A stretch of DNA of 64,000 bases from Catenaria anguillulae PL171 (taxonomy: Eukaryota > Blastocladiomycota > Blastocladiomycetes > Blastocladiales > Catenariaceae): assembly GCA_002102555.1 (NCBI GenBank), contig MCFL01000002.1, forward strand, positions 992,001 to 1,056,000, read 5' to 3'. The translations under genes were made by a program, and so were the position numbers. The notes below the pieces were generated by a model. It saw nothing but the letters and a program-made list of their open reading frames with translations, had not been told where the DNA came from and searched no databases. Below, piece after piece: positions 23,067-33,759 of this stretch (the first letter of the stretch is position 1; the number at the start of each line of letters is the position of its first letter).

Positions 23067-26000
23067 TTAGTGGCGCAACCGGAACGAGGGCGACGACTGG
23101 CGAACGCAATCCGCCACTTGCTCACGGGGAATCGTGAAGCCGCACTTGCCGTTTTCTTGCGTCTCACACGTGGCGTACTGGGCAAAGCACTTTTCGGCCG
23201 TGGTCGCGGGCGCGCGGCACACCATGGGAACAATGTCTTCCTTGCCCACGCAGTACGAGAAGTTGCATTGCGGGACATAGCACTCATCGTCCGTTACGGG
23301 CGTGGGCGTCGTCAAGGGCTGGTCGTCTTGGCCGGCTTCGGTTGGGGTGGCCGTTTCGATGGGTGTTGCATCGTCACCCGACTCGGTTGGTGAGGCAGTC
23401 TCGGTTGATTGCTCGTCGTCTCCTGACTCGGTTGGTGAAGCCGTCTCGGTTGATTCCTCATCGCCCGACTCGGTTGGCGAAGGAGTCTCCGTTGATTCCT
23501 CATCACCAGATTCGGTTGGCGACGCAGTCTCGGTGGATTCCTCGTTGCCCGACTCGGTTGGCGAAGCAGTTTCGGTTGCCTCCTCATCGCCCGACTCTGT
23601 TGGCGTGGCCGTTTCCGTCGTCTCCTCATCACCGGATTCGGTTGGCGATGCCGTTTCAGTTGCGGGCTGCTCACCAGACTCTGTCGGGGCTGCAGTTTCG
23701 GTCGATTCCTCGTCACCAGACTCGGTGGGCGAAGCTGTTTCGGTCGATTCTTCGTTGCCAGACTCGGTCGGGGAAGCCGTCTCGGTTGGCGATTGCTCGT
23801 CATCGCCAGATTCGGTTGGCGAGGCCGTCTCTGTCGATTCGTCATCACCCGACTCGGTCGGCGACGCCGTTTCGGTCGAGTCCTCGTCACCCGACTCGGT
23901 CGGTGTGGCCGTTTCCGTTGCCTCCTCGTCGCCCGAGCCCGTGGGAACAGCCGTCTCGGTTGATTCCTCATCGCCAGATTCGGTCGGAACCGCCGTTTGC
24001 GTCGCCTCCTCATCAGCCGCCTGCGTGGGCTCCACAGTCACGGTGATGACGACGGTGGCCGTCACCTCAGCCTGAATGGGGGATGGCACAGGCTTGCGCG
24101 TGCACTTGACGGCGGAACGGCGACGCAGGACCTTGGTTGGGTCGCGCTTGAGGAGGCGCTTGCGCAGCACGGCCGGGGTCTCATTGTCTTGCACCTCGGT
24201 GGTGGGCGTGGGTTCGGCGGCAGATTCCGTCTCGGTTGCAACCTGAGTTGGTTCCTCGTTGTCGGTGGCAACTTGAGTCGGCTCCTCAGTCTCGGTGGCA
24301 ACTTGAGTCGGCTCCTCAGTCTCGGTTGCGACTTGGGTCGGCTCCTCAGTCTCTGTTGCCACTTGAGTCGGCTCCTCGGTTTCCGTTGCGACTTGAGTTG
24401 GTTCCTCGGTCTCGGTTGCGACCTGAGTTGGTTCCTCGGTCTCGGTGGCAACTTGAGTGGGCTCCTCGGTTTCCGTTGCAACTTGGGTCGGCTCCTCGGT
24501 TTCCGTTGCGACTTGAGTCGGCTCCTCAGTCTCGGTGGCAACTTGAGTGGGCTCCTCAGTCTCGGTTGCAACTTGGGTAGGCTCCTCAGTCTCGGTTGCA
24601 ACTTGAGTCGGCTCCTCGGTTTCCGTTGCAACTTGAGTGGGCTCCTCAGTCTCTGTTGCGACCTGAGTAGGCTCCTCAGTCTCGGTTGCGACTTGGGTAG
24701 GCTCCTCGGTCTCGGTTGCGACTTGAGTCGGTTGCTCACTCGGCGATTCGGTTGAAACGGAAGGCACCTCACTCTCTTGAAGCTCACCCTCTTGCTCACA
24801 TTCTTCTTCCTCTTCCTCGTCTTCCACTGGCTCCTCTTCACACTCACCCTCATTACCGACGGACGTGGGCTCTGCGGCATCCGTGGTGAGCGTTTCGCCG
24901 GCAACTTGAGTTGGCTCTACTGCGTCCGTGGTTTCGCCAGCAACTTGAGTTGGCTCTACTGCGTCCGTGGTTTCGCCAGCAACTTGAGTCGGCTCTGTCG
25001 CATCGGTCGTGAGCGTTTCGCCTGCCACTTGCGTCGGCTCGGCGGTCTCAGTGTTTGCAACCTGCGTCGGCTCGGCGGTAATGGTCTCCTCCTCCTGGTC
25101 GGCAACCTGCGACGGGGCGGCTGTCACGGGCGCCTCCTCGACGGGCACGGACCGCTTGTGCATGCGACGCTTGGCTGGAGCCGGGGCACACTTTTTCTTG
25201 CCGCCAGCTGAGGCTGTGGGCTTGGCCTCGGCAGTGGCCGTAGCTGCTGTGACTGTGGCTTGCTCGGCCACCGTCGAAGTCGAGTCGCCGTCGCCTTCTT
25301 CTTCCTCCTCATCGTCAACTTCTTGAGTCTCTTGCGGCGGGTCAACGACCTCCGAGTCGTCTTGGTCGTCTTCATCGTCGTCAACTGAAGAAGCATCGCC
25401 GCTGTCGCCAGTTTTGATGGGTTTGACAACCTTGGTCTTGGTCGGCTTGGGCTTGGCGGCCGTGGCCGTGGCGGCAACTGGCACCTTGGTGCAGGTTGAA
25501 GTGGCTATTCATGTTGGCAAAAGGGAAATGTAAGCACACACTTTGCGAGAGCATCATGGCAACAAAGGGGGAACAATAGAACGTACTCCATGCACACTTG
25601 TTGTCCCACCAGACGTAAGAGCACTGGTGTTCGGGCTCGGATCCCTTTGGGCATGGGTTGCCCGCAGGCTTGGTTGCGGCGGCGCAGGCACTTGCATCGC
25701 ACGTCTTTGGGCAATCAACCGACACTATAGAATACACGAGTGAAGTGAATGCATGAATGGTCAGCCGACTTGTTTCCCACAAGTGGATTTCATGACGCGT
25801 CAAAGGCGTCATCGCTCCAAGCGTAAGGGCAACGAAAGAGGTCAACAAAAAAAAAAAGTCAAGCTTCACGTACCCTTTGTGCATTCGCGGGTATTCCGAG
25901 CGCGGAGGCAAGCGCCAGCAGCCAACGTCTTACCGTCGGGACACACCTTTGCGCCGTCGTTGGCGCCCTTGCATGGCTCGCACTTTGGATCCGACACGGG

Positions 26001-26192
26001 CACACAATACTTCTTCTTGGGGGCACCTCCAACCGACACAAACTGGCACGTGTAGCCAAAGCCGCAGTCCTTGGTGTTTTGGCAGCCAGCCACGTCACGT
26101 TGCTTGAGAAGCAGCGGGTTGGGCGCAGATTCGACGGTGGTGGCCAGGAGGGCAGCGCACAAGGCGAGCGAGATAAGGAGTTGAGAGCGCAT
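23067..26192 (-). CDS. Secreted mucin-like protein: Cys-rich ends around two tandem-repeat stalks (paralogue 1)
   Basis: Exons 25874-26192, 25587-25724 and 23067-25504 splice in phase to 964 residues. A signal peptide (LLISLALCAALLATTVESA) is followed by about 150 residues with some 17 cysteines spread over exons 1-2, ending in the block CSYVWWDNKCAWTTSTC formed across intron 2. Next is an acidic, Lys-rich segment, then two repeat stalks. The first is a PTQVATETEE decapeptide repeated about 17 times. The second has about 16 units of 14-16 residues built on SPTESGDEESTETA. A C-terminal domain carries eight cysteines spaced 4,4,10,9,6,7,11. Thr/Ser-rich acidic stalks of this kind are normally O-glycosylated. 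There is no C-terminal hydrophobic tail, so the protein is secreted or wall-bound through the Cys domains. The domain family was not recognised. The neighbour at 27701 is a diverged paralogue in head-to-head orientation. Confidence 0.8.
23106..23282 (-). other. C-terminal eight-cysteine domain of mucin paralogue 1
   Basis: Fifty-nine residues from CYVPQC to the cysteine of QVADC, with spacing C-4-C-4-C-10-C-9-C-6-C-7-C-11-C and a CGF after the seventh cysteine. The same scaffold ends the other mucin-like gene. Confidence 0.75.
23335..24000 (-). repeat. Coding tandem repeat, about 16 units of 42-48 nt (SPTESGDEESTETA type)
   Basis: Units encode S/T/A-P-T-E-S-G followed by an acidic Ser/Thr stretch; a few carry inserts (DDEQS, EQPA) or a glycine variant (PTGSG). 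Nucleotide copies differ at many third positions, while the amino acid pattern holds. Confidence 0.85.
24232..24740 (-). repeat. Coding tandem repeat, about 17 units of 30 nt (EEPTQVATET decapeptide)
   Basis: A near-perfect decapeptide array. Synonymous differences (for example gtt/gtg valine and gca/gcg/gcc alanine codons) are scattered among units. Only one unit shows an amino acid change (ATDN). The flanks contain looser PTQVAGE(T) units, extending the family to about 25100. Confidence 0.9.
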
Positions 26193-27700
26193 GGTTGGAG
26201 TTGGTGGCAGGGTCGGAGGTTGTGCGGGTTGGCAGAGGTATCAACAGGGTAGAGATCTACGATTTCGGCTCTAACGGGCAATAAATGTATCGTAGTGGTC
26301 TAGAAAGGTTCAAGTCTCAGTCGAAAGTCGAGTTGCAGGCAAGAGTCAACAGGGTAACTGCTGGGTCTGGCTGAGGGGGGTATGGTATGTGAAACTCAAA
26401 CAGACGGGATTGAGAAATGAGCGAGCGAGGTGGTATCCTCCCTTTATACCTTCCGCCGCCCTGCAGTGCGAACAGTGTGGTTTGACAGTAATATTGACCT
26501 CTTGGCATCACAGACGCGTCATCGTCGCCTTGCCATTGCGCACAGACATTTTGCGGTTTCCGAAAGTGAAAGAAGGCCTTGCGTTCGCGATTCCCGCTTT
26601 GCAAGCGCCCCTGGTGTTATCCCTTGTTGCCCGTACTGATAGCGAAACGGCCTTTCGCGCTGAAAAAAAAAGACAAAACCCTGCAATGGCCTTCTGACTG
26701 GATCCCTTGTTCTTTCTCAGCGAAGAGACATCCGAACTGAACGCCTCATCACGCTGACACGGCACAGACGGCACAGCGACTTTCGAGGGCAGCTCAAGAG
26801 CAGTGAGCGAGCAGACATATTGAAATCCGGGCCTGAGCGTCACTTACTGCCATGAGCGGCACCTTTTAGTTGTTTAACCTCGGACTTGTGTCGCGGACGG
26901 GAAATCGATTACCTAGATATCTTTGAGCCCACCACCACCACCGACCTTCCACCGACCAAAGCGTCGTGCTCTTCGAAGTCGCGTCAGATCGAAGTGCCAC
27001 CACACTCACGATTGATGACACGATCGCGAGCAAGGCGGACAGCGTCGGGCATGTATTTAATGACGTGCTGTAAATATCGGGTGTGTTGGCAGGAAAAAAA
27101 AAGCCGCTCGATTGTTCCCGTATGTATGGCATGGGGCCGCTACATCCGCCACAGCCATTGACATCTTCGGGTGACTTTGAACAGGTTCCCATGCAGGATG
27201 CCTGGCCGACGCAAACGCGATCAAACAAATCACTGCACGTTGCGCCATTGACACCATCCTCCAGCAAATGCTCATTCGCTCAAAACCCTTGGAAACTCTC
27301 GCAGACAGCGCCTGCACCTCTCATCATTAGACGCCAGACACTGCCCATCACGCCGACTCACCCAGATTATTCGGAAACCGCACTGACAGCTCGTTCGGCC
27401 CACACTGGCTCGTCGAAGACCGGATCACATATCAGTCATACAGAGTCTACCACCCGCTTGTTACTTTCTCGCCAAACCCAACCCATTACTTCATAGTACC
27501 TCGGTTGCATTTTCATCGAATCCAAGGTCATTGCTACCCCTCCCTGACCTGACCGCCTTGTTCCCCTTTCTACTTTTCTACTTTTCCGACGTCGACTCTG
27601 TCTGCCACTTGTCGGATCGCCACGCATTGACTTTCTTTCCCTATCACCTTTTCCTTTGTTGTCTGCCCTCAGTCTCACTCCTGGCAACTTGATCTGGCCA
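26193..27700. other. Shared upstream region of the two divergent mucin-like genes
   Basis: About 1.5 kb between the two start codons. It holds a minus-strand TATA-like box at 26442-26449. A minus-strand open frame at 26866-27267 contains a short Cys-rich run (CVGQASCMGTC) but has no signal peptide or splice partner that I can support. Confidence 0.45.
26442..26449 (-). promoter_or_regulatory. TATA-like box of mucin paralogue 1
   Basis: On the minus strand GGTATAAAGG lies about 250 bases upstream of the ATG at 26192. Motif and orientation only. Confidence 0.45.
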
Positions 27701-30700
27701 ATGGCGTTTGCTTGCTCTTCTTCCACTGCTGGCCGCATCCCTCCAATGGCATCCAACAAGCACCATAACATGGTCGGCGCAAGACCGCCGCGCAGCACGA
27801 GGATACCATCCTTCTCCAAGTCCTGGCTGGCTTTGGCGGCTCTCGCATGGCTGCTCATTGTCACGCCAACCATTGTGGCGGCCATCCCGTTGCTCAAGTG
27901 GTGGGGCAGCAAAGGTGCCAAGCAAGACGGTGTCGTGTCCATTGCGCCGCTGCCCTTTTCAACTACCCGCACGCCAACCCAAGTTGGCACGACATCGCCG
28001 GCGAATGAGTTTGTGACGGTGGCCGACGACGGGCGCAACCTACATCGCCGCCAAACAACCAATACGACGGCACCCGATCCATGCCTTGCTACCATTCCGC
28101 CTTGTCCTGCCGGCTATCGATGTACGGCGTTTTCATGACATTCACAGTGTGTGTGACCATGCTTGTTCCGCCTGCCTTGGTTGTTGACGCGTTTTTCGTT
28201 GCTCACTGTCACTGTCCAGGCATCAAGACCCGCGTCGCCAATCCAGCCTTCCTGTGCGCCGTTGCCGACGATTCCTTTTGCGTTGGCCGCTGCCCGGCCG
28301 CTTCGGCTTCACCTGCACTTTGCCCAGCCATGACGCTCCAATACACAACCAACAATGCTTGCATCCGCGGCGCTCTCTCGTCGTGCAACTGGGATCGCAT
28401 CAACTGTCCGCTCGTTGATTGCGGAGCGCCCGGCGCCTGCTTGACCTCGCCTCCTGTCCCACGCGCCTGTTCCGATGGCCGTGTCCCATCGGTTATTCGT
28501 TGTGAGTGGGACCGTGTCGTCAACTTGTGCTACTGGCGTATTGTGGATCGGTGCCCAACGTCGAGTACGACCATTTTCGCTGTGGGAGTGCCTCCACGGC
28601 CCACCACGTCGGCCACAACTCAAGGGGATGCAGAGTATTCGACCTTGTACACTCCGTCAGTGGTGTTGACGTCGTCAACGGCGTCCAGCACTACTCCTCC
28701 GACCTTGACAACGACCAGTGCCGGAGCAAGTTCCATCACTATCGTCTCGACAACCGCGGTGACCAGTCCCTCGACCGGAGCGACGTCCGCAAGTAGCTCG
28801 TTGTCGAGTCTGTCGACCTTTTCTTCTGAAACAAGCTTGGCGACCACGGCAAGCACAAGCTCAGCGGCGGGCAGTGCCACGACCGCTCCAGTGCCTGCGA
28901 CTTCAAGTTTTTCGACTCCCCTCGCATCAACATCTTCATTCCCCTTCTCTACGCCGGTCGATACGAGTAGTTTGGGGACATCGTCGGTTCACACAGCCCA
29001 GTCGACAGCCTCCACTTTCTCAACTACCGCAGCTCAATCGCTCTCTGTTGCCACGACTCAATCGACTTCCTTCTCGACCTTGTCGACGCTCGTTACCTCG
29101 ACTTTGACGCAGGAGACAACTCTCGAGCCTGTCACAACAACGACGGGGCCAGTGGCTAGTACCACGAGTGCGATGACCAGCTCCACAAGCGTGACCGAAC
29201 TTGATCCGCTTCCCTCCACGAGTGCCACAGTGGCTGCCACCTTGACGTTGACCGTGTCGCATTCAGAACCGACTGCGCCAGCAACGAATGCAAGCACCCA
29301 GGTTTTGACAGAGTCGAGCGCACCAGTTCCCACGGATACCCTTGCGACGACCACGACCCAGACGGAACTGGAGCAGTTGTCTACGACTTCGTCAGGGTCA
29401 ATTTTGACGACCAGCACCGCCACGCAACAAGAAGTGCCGCCTGTTTCCACCAACTTTATCACCTTCTTGTCCACGAGCGCCATTCCCTCCACGACCGATT
29501 CGGCTGGTATCACTTCGACCGATGAGACCTTGACGAGCATTGCTGCCACAACCACGGCGACCGAATCAACCTTGGTGGAATTACCGGTGACAAGCTCGTC
29601 CGAGGATACGACAGAGCAGAGCACGGCTGTTCTCACGGGCGTGCCTCCGACCACCACACTGACAGTCTCAGTGCAGGAACCCGTACATACAACGTCGGTG
29701 CTTTCCTCAACAACCATCACGACCACGCAAGAAGAAGAACCGCCGCTGTTGACCGACTTTATCACGCTGTCGTCGTCCAGTACAATCCCCTCCACGACCA
29801 ATTCGGCTAGCGTCACGTCAATTGATGAGACCCTGACCAGCGCTACGACGACGGAATCGACTCCAGTGGAGCCCGTGACAAGCACATCTGAAGATTTTGT
29901 CGCTACTTTGACCACGACCACCCAATCGCCATCGTCAACAGCAGCAGCGACGGGGCAAGAAGAGTCTTCAAGTATGCCGTCCACAAGCACTACCCATGAG
30001 CTCCCTGCGACTGCCAGTCCCAGCATTGAGGCCACGTCTACAACTACTGACCGAGAGGAGGTGGGCACGGCAACAACTGAAAAGGCAACAGAATCTGAGG
30101 AACCAACTTCGTCGACGACAGCGGAGCTCACGACTACATCGTCTGATCTCGAGGTGTCAACCACGTTGTCGCCGTCCGCTCCTTCTCAGCAACCTACGAC
30201 GACGTTATCGCCATCAACCACCCAAGAGTCTGCGCCAAGCGTGTCGCCCACAAGTGAGGCCGAGGCTTCCTCGTCAACCCAGCTGGAAACCGACATTCTT
30301 ACCTTCACTGAGTCCAGCTCGGCATCCCCGACCTCGTCGTCGTCTTCTGTCACCGACACTGAAACCGACATTCTCACCTTCACGCCGCCTCCCTCTTCTT
30401 CTCTCGAGCCAGAGGTTACCGCTCCTCCTTCGTCTGGCCCGACTTCGACACCTGCCTCGCAGCCTCTTTGTGTCAAGCCCGACTGCAACCCGCTCGCTTG
30501 CGTGCCAGCTGGATTACTCCGCGAGTTCACCGAGTGCCGCGATCCAGTGACACCGCACGAGGAATGCTTGGCTTTGCACGGATTGTGCGTGCCCGACGTT
30601 ACACGGGCCGGCCAATGTGGATTCGAGCAGCCGCCCGCGTACTGGGAGTGCATGGCCGCCAAGTTGGGGCCAGCGTCTGGTGGCAGCTCGGTTCTCGTGT

Positions 30701-31221
30701 CATCAACGTCGTCGCCGCCTGCTGCAGCATCGCCAACAGTAAGTGCGGAGACCGAGACGGATTCGCTCAGTACAACTGTCACTAGCACGAGCAGCAGTCC
30801 ATTGGAGCCAACCGCGACCGCGACCGTGACAACGGAGGGGAGCGTGACGGCCACTGCAATTGGTGTCGTTCCCACAGCGACCAGTTCCGAGCCAGCGGTG
30901 GTGACCACGTCCGAAGAATTGCCATCCTCAACATCAGCACAGTCAGCCACAGTGACATCCGGGCCCGAACCAGAAGAGACAATATCCTTCACTATGCCGT
31001 CGACTACGACCAGCACCGGCGGAACAACGCATCTGTCCGTGACTGAACAAGGGTCTGCATCACTCACGACGGATGCCATCTCCCCGGCTGCTTCAACGGA
31101 TACCAGCGACATTACCACTTCGACAAGTCCTGATGTTGTCCTATCCTCACTTCCAACGACAATTCCGTCGAGCACCCAGGTTGAGCGCCCTGTTCAGACC
31201 CCATCGCTTTTCACCGAGTAA
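27701..31221 (+). CDS. Secreted mucin-like protein with Cys-rich ends and long Ser/Thr stalk (paralogue 2)
   Basis: Exons 27701-28121 and 28220-31221 splice in phase to about 1140 residues; a second ATG at 27746 is equally possible. A hydrophobic segment (SWLALAALAWLLIVTPTIVAAIP) about 45 residues in acts as signal peptide or signal anchor. Splicing restores CPAGYRCIKTR, the start of a Cys block whose spacing follows paralogue 1 cysteine by cysteine and ends in CEWDRVVNLCYWRIVDRC. Then comes a stalk of about 640 residues dominated by Ser, Thr, Val and Pro with irregular repeats (for example STIPSTTNSASVTSIDETLT against a similar earlier copy), an eight-Cys domain (30469-30651), and a further Ser/Thr tail of about 190 residues. 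No GPI-type hydrophobic end is visible. The likely place is the zoospore or wall surface, as a glycosylated stalk protein. No catalytic domain is seen. Confidence 0.78.
30469..30651 (+). other. Eight-cysteine domain of mucin paralogue 2
   Basis: Sixty-one residues from CVKPDC to the cysteine of AYWEC, spaced C-4-C-4-C-11-C-9-C-6-C-9-C-10-C with CGF after the seventh cysteine. Unlike in paralogue 1, it is followed by another Ser/Thr-rich stretch. Confidence 0.75.
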
Positions 31222-31950
31222 ATGTCGTCGCCGGATCCATTCTGTCATGCCCATTCATTTTGTTGGCAGTGTCACCTCATTTTCGCCTCCATTTTTTACC
31301 GTCTTAAACTCCCTGGTACATTCGTTCATTTCTTCTCTCACTGCACTGGTCTCACTTGATCACTTTTTTTTCTGTCCACGACTATTCTTTACATCAATCC
31401 ATCTTCGTGCTTGACACTCACTTCATTTGGTCGCTATATACGACCATACGAACCCCCTGCTCCCACGCTCACAATTCGTCCATTCATGATGCCTTCTCGT
31501 CACCTTGCACCATATGCTCGTCTCCACCACATTCCCCCATGCAGGTCATGCAGGTCATTTGTGTGCATTTCCACTTTTTTTGGCACCAATGGTTACATTT
31601 TCTTCTTCTCGTCAGTCTCCGTCCCATATCAAGCAAACATCGCAATAGCTTGGGTATTAATGAAATTTTCCATTACTTATTGTCATACCCCCTTTTTCGT
31701 GAACAACGCGCCCACTTTCGGTTGCGAGCAGATGGCGGTGAGGAATGACGCGTCATTGCAGCAACGTATCACGTGCGCTTGGCTGATCCATGCCGATCTG
31801 CTCAGCTCTCATGTGCTCCTTTGTCTGTTCGGCAGAAACGATGCAGAAAGGAAACGTGAATTGGGCACCTGTGGGTTATGATTCCAGTGTCTATGCCCAA
31901 GCTTTGACCAACCGCATTTTGCAATTCCAACCCCAATACCCCCTGCAATC
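31222..31950. other. Intergenic region upstream of NAP1
   Basis: T-rich 3' UTR-like DNA followed by presumed NAP1 promoter. No gene or TATA box recognised. Confidence 0.45.
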
Positions 31951-33308
31951 ATGTCTTTCGGTATGCATGCTTGCCGTCCACTGATCAAGCCTGTGCCCTT
32001 CCGAGCGCGAGACGTATGGCGGCCCGACCCTGCTCGCCCTGCTTGGCCAAACGGGCGAGGACCAAGTGCAGTGCCGTGATCAAGACGAGCGCTCGTGTTG
32101 GTCTTTGCCCGACTTGATTCCAACTGATGCGCTTTTGCTAATTCTGTGCTCAACCCCTCGCGTGTTGCTCCCTTTGCTCGCCAGGTGGATTCGGTGCCCC
32201 TATTGCTGGCGACGAGTTTGACGTGGCCACGCTCTCTGTGGACGCCAAGAAGCGCCTCAATGCCCTCAAGAACCTCGACATTGAGCACTCCAAGATCCAC
32301 CGCCAGTTCCTCGCCGAGCTCGCTGCCCTCGAAAAGAAGTACCACACCCAGTACCAGCCTCTCTTTGACAAGCGCGCCGACATTGTCAATGGCGAGTACG
32401 AGCCTACCGAGGCCGAGACCAAGGTCCCCGAGACGGTTGAGGACTACACCGAGTTGACGACCGAGGACGGCCAAGCCGTGCAGGAGGGTCCCGTCAAGGG
32501 CATCCCCGACTTCTGGTTGCAAGCCTTGCTCAACCACACCCACATTGGCAGCACCATCACGGAGCAGGATCGTGAGGCGCTCAAGGCCCTCAAGGACATC
32601 AAGGTGTCGTACCTTGCCGACAACCCCGTATGTTTGTTCTTTCTCGGCTTTTTTTGTTGCGTACCCTTCGCTCAGCATCTGACTCTTGTTTGCTTGTGTT
32701 CCCTTTGCTTTGATTTCTACAGGGATTCTCGCTTGAATTTGTGTTTGGCGACAACGACTACTTCACCAACACCACCCTCACCAAGACCTACTACTTGTCC
32801 GAGCCCGATGCGACCACGGACGACGACGAGTATGTGTTTGACCGCACTGAGGCCACCACCATCAACTGGAAGGAGGGCAAGGACTTGTCGGTCAAGGTGG
32901 AGATGCGCAAGCAGCGCCACAAGGAGTCCAACAAGACGCGCGTCATCAAGCGCACCGTCCCCGCCGAAACCTTCTTCAACTTCTTCAAGTCGCAGTCGTT
33001 GCCCAACCCCGATGACGAGACGGCCGAGGATGTGGACTTTGATGAGTTGGAGAACCAGCTTGAGTTTGATTACCAAATCGGCGAGGAGTTCAAGGACCGC
33101 ATTGTCCCCCAGGCTCTGCAGTTCTTCACTGGCGAAGCATCTATGGATGACGATGAGGACTTTGACTTTGATGACGAGGAGGGTTTCTCGGGTGAGGAGG
33201 ACGACAGTGAAGAAGATGACGAGGTATGATTCGCCTTTACAGTCTTTTTGTTTACTCTCGCAAGATCAGTACTCACTTGTTTCCTTATCTCAACTCGTCC
33301 CACAGTAA
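31951..33308 (+). CDS. NAP1: Nucleosome assembly protein (NAP1 family histone chaperone)
   Basis: Carries H2A-H2B and H3-H4 between cytoplasm and nucleus. Proposed exons are 31951-31960, 32185-32627, 32723-33223 and 33306-33308, giving 318 residues. Family blocks: HSKIHRQFLAELAALEKKYH, the EYEPTEAE link, GIPDFWLQALLNH, ITEQDREALKALKDIKVSYL, FGDNDYFTNTTLTKTYYL, IKRTVPAETFFNFFKSQSLP and an acidic tail (SMDDDEDFDFDDEEGFSGEE). The first coding exon is only 10 nt (ATG TCT TTC G), followed by a 224 nt intron, the longest in this window. The last intron either leaves a bare TAA exon, so the protein ends DDE, or is not removed, ending DDEV at 33229; the protein changes by one residue. There is no basic C-terminal extension, so it is a little shorter than yeast Nap1. 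Confidence 0.92.
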
Positions 33309-33759
33309 ACTGTATTCACATTCCGGAATGTTGCCGTATCTCGTGCCTCCCCGCTGTGTGTGTGCTCTCTTGTTTGTTACTCCTCTTGTACCTGCTTTTG
33401 CGGCGATCTCGTTTGTTATGTCACCCTCGGACTCCTTGTTGTTTTTTCGTCATGTTTGTAAGTATGGGAAAATCTCTTTTGCTTGACGCATTCGTGGCCA
33501 CTGTGGTTTACTAAGCGTATGTACCACTGCGCTGGTTCCAACGTGAACTGCATGAGCAATGCATCTAAATTCATGTATTCCATTTATGTGCAGACATGGA
33601 ACGACTTGGATCGGGAAGGAACAGAATGAACTCAACTTAAACTTGATCTTTCCATGCATATCTGGCTTACTTTCCGAATGACCAACACCGTACACAAAGT
33701 GGGAGCATGTAGAGTGAAATAAGTACGTTACGGCTGCCAGAGCAACACAAACGTTAAAC
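33309..33759. other. Intergenic spacer between convergent 3' ends
   Basis: AT-rich presumed 3' UTRs of NAP1 and the membrane protein on the other strand. Nothing else recognised. Confidence 0.5.

Noticed and set aside
23302-24755. Repeat units of about 30 and 45 nt as a possible CRISPR array
   Set aside because: Units are contiguous without unique spacers, stay in one reading frame and encode conserved peptides inside a secreted protein.
26866-27267. Minus-strand frame with a small Cys-rich run between the mucin genes
   Set aside because: No signal peptide, no ATG in a good position and no splice partner. A third mucin-related gene cannot be supported from this.
29058-30164. Long Val/Ser-rich open frame opposite the second mucin-like gene
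   Set aside because: Mirror image of Thr/Ser codons (ACG, ACC, TCG) in the stalk; no start context or independent features.
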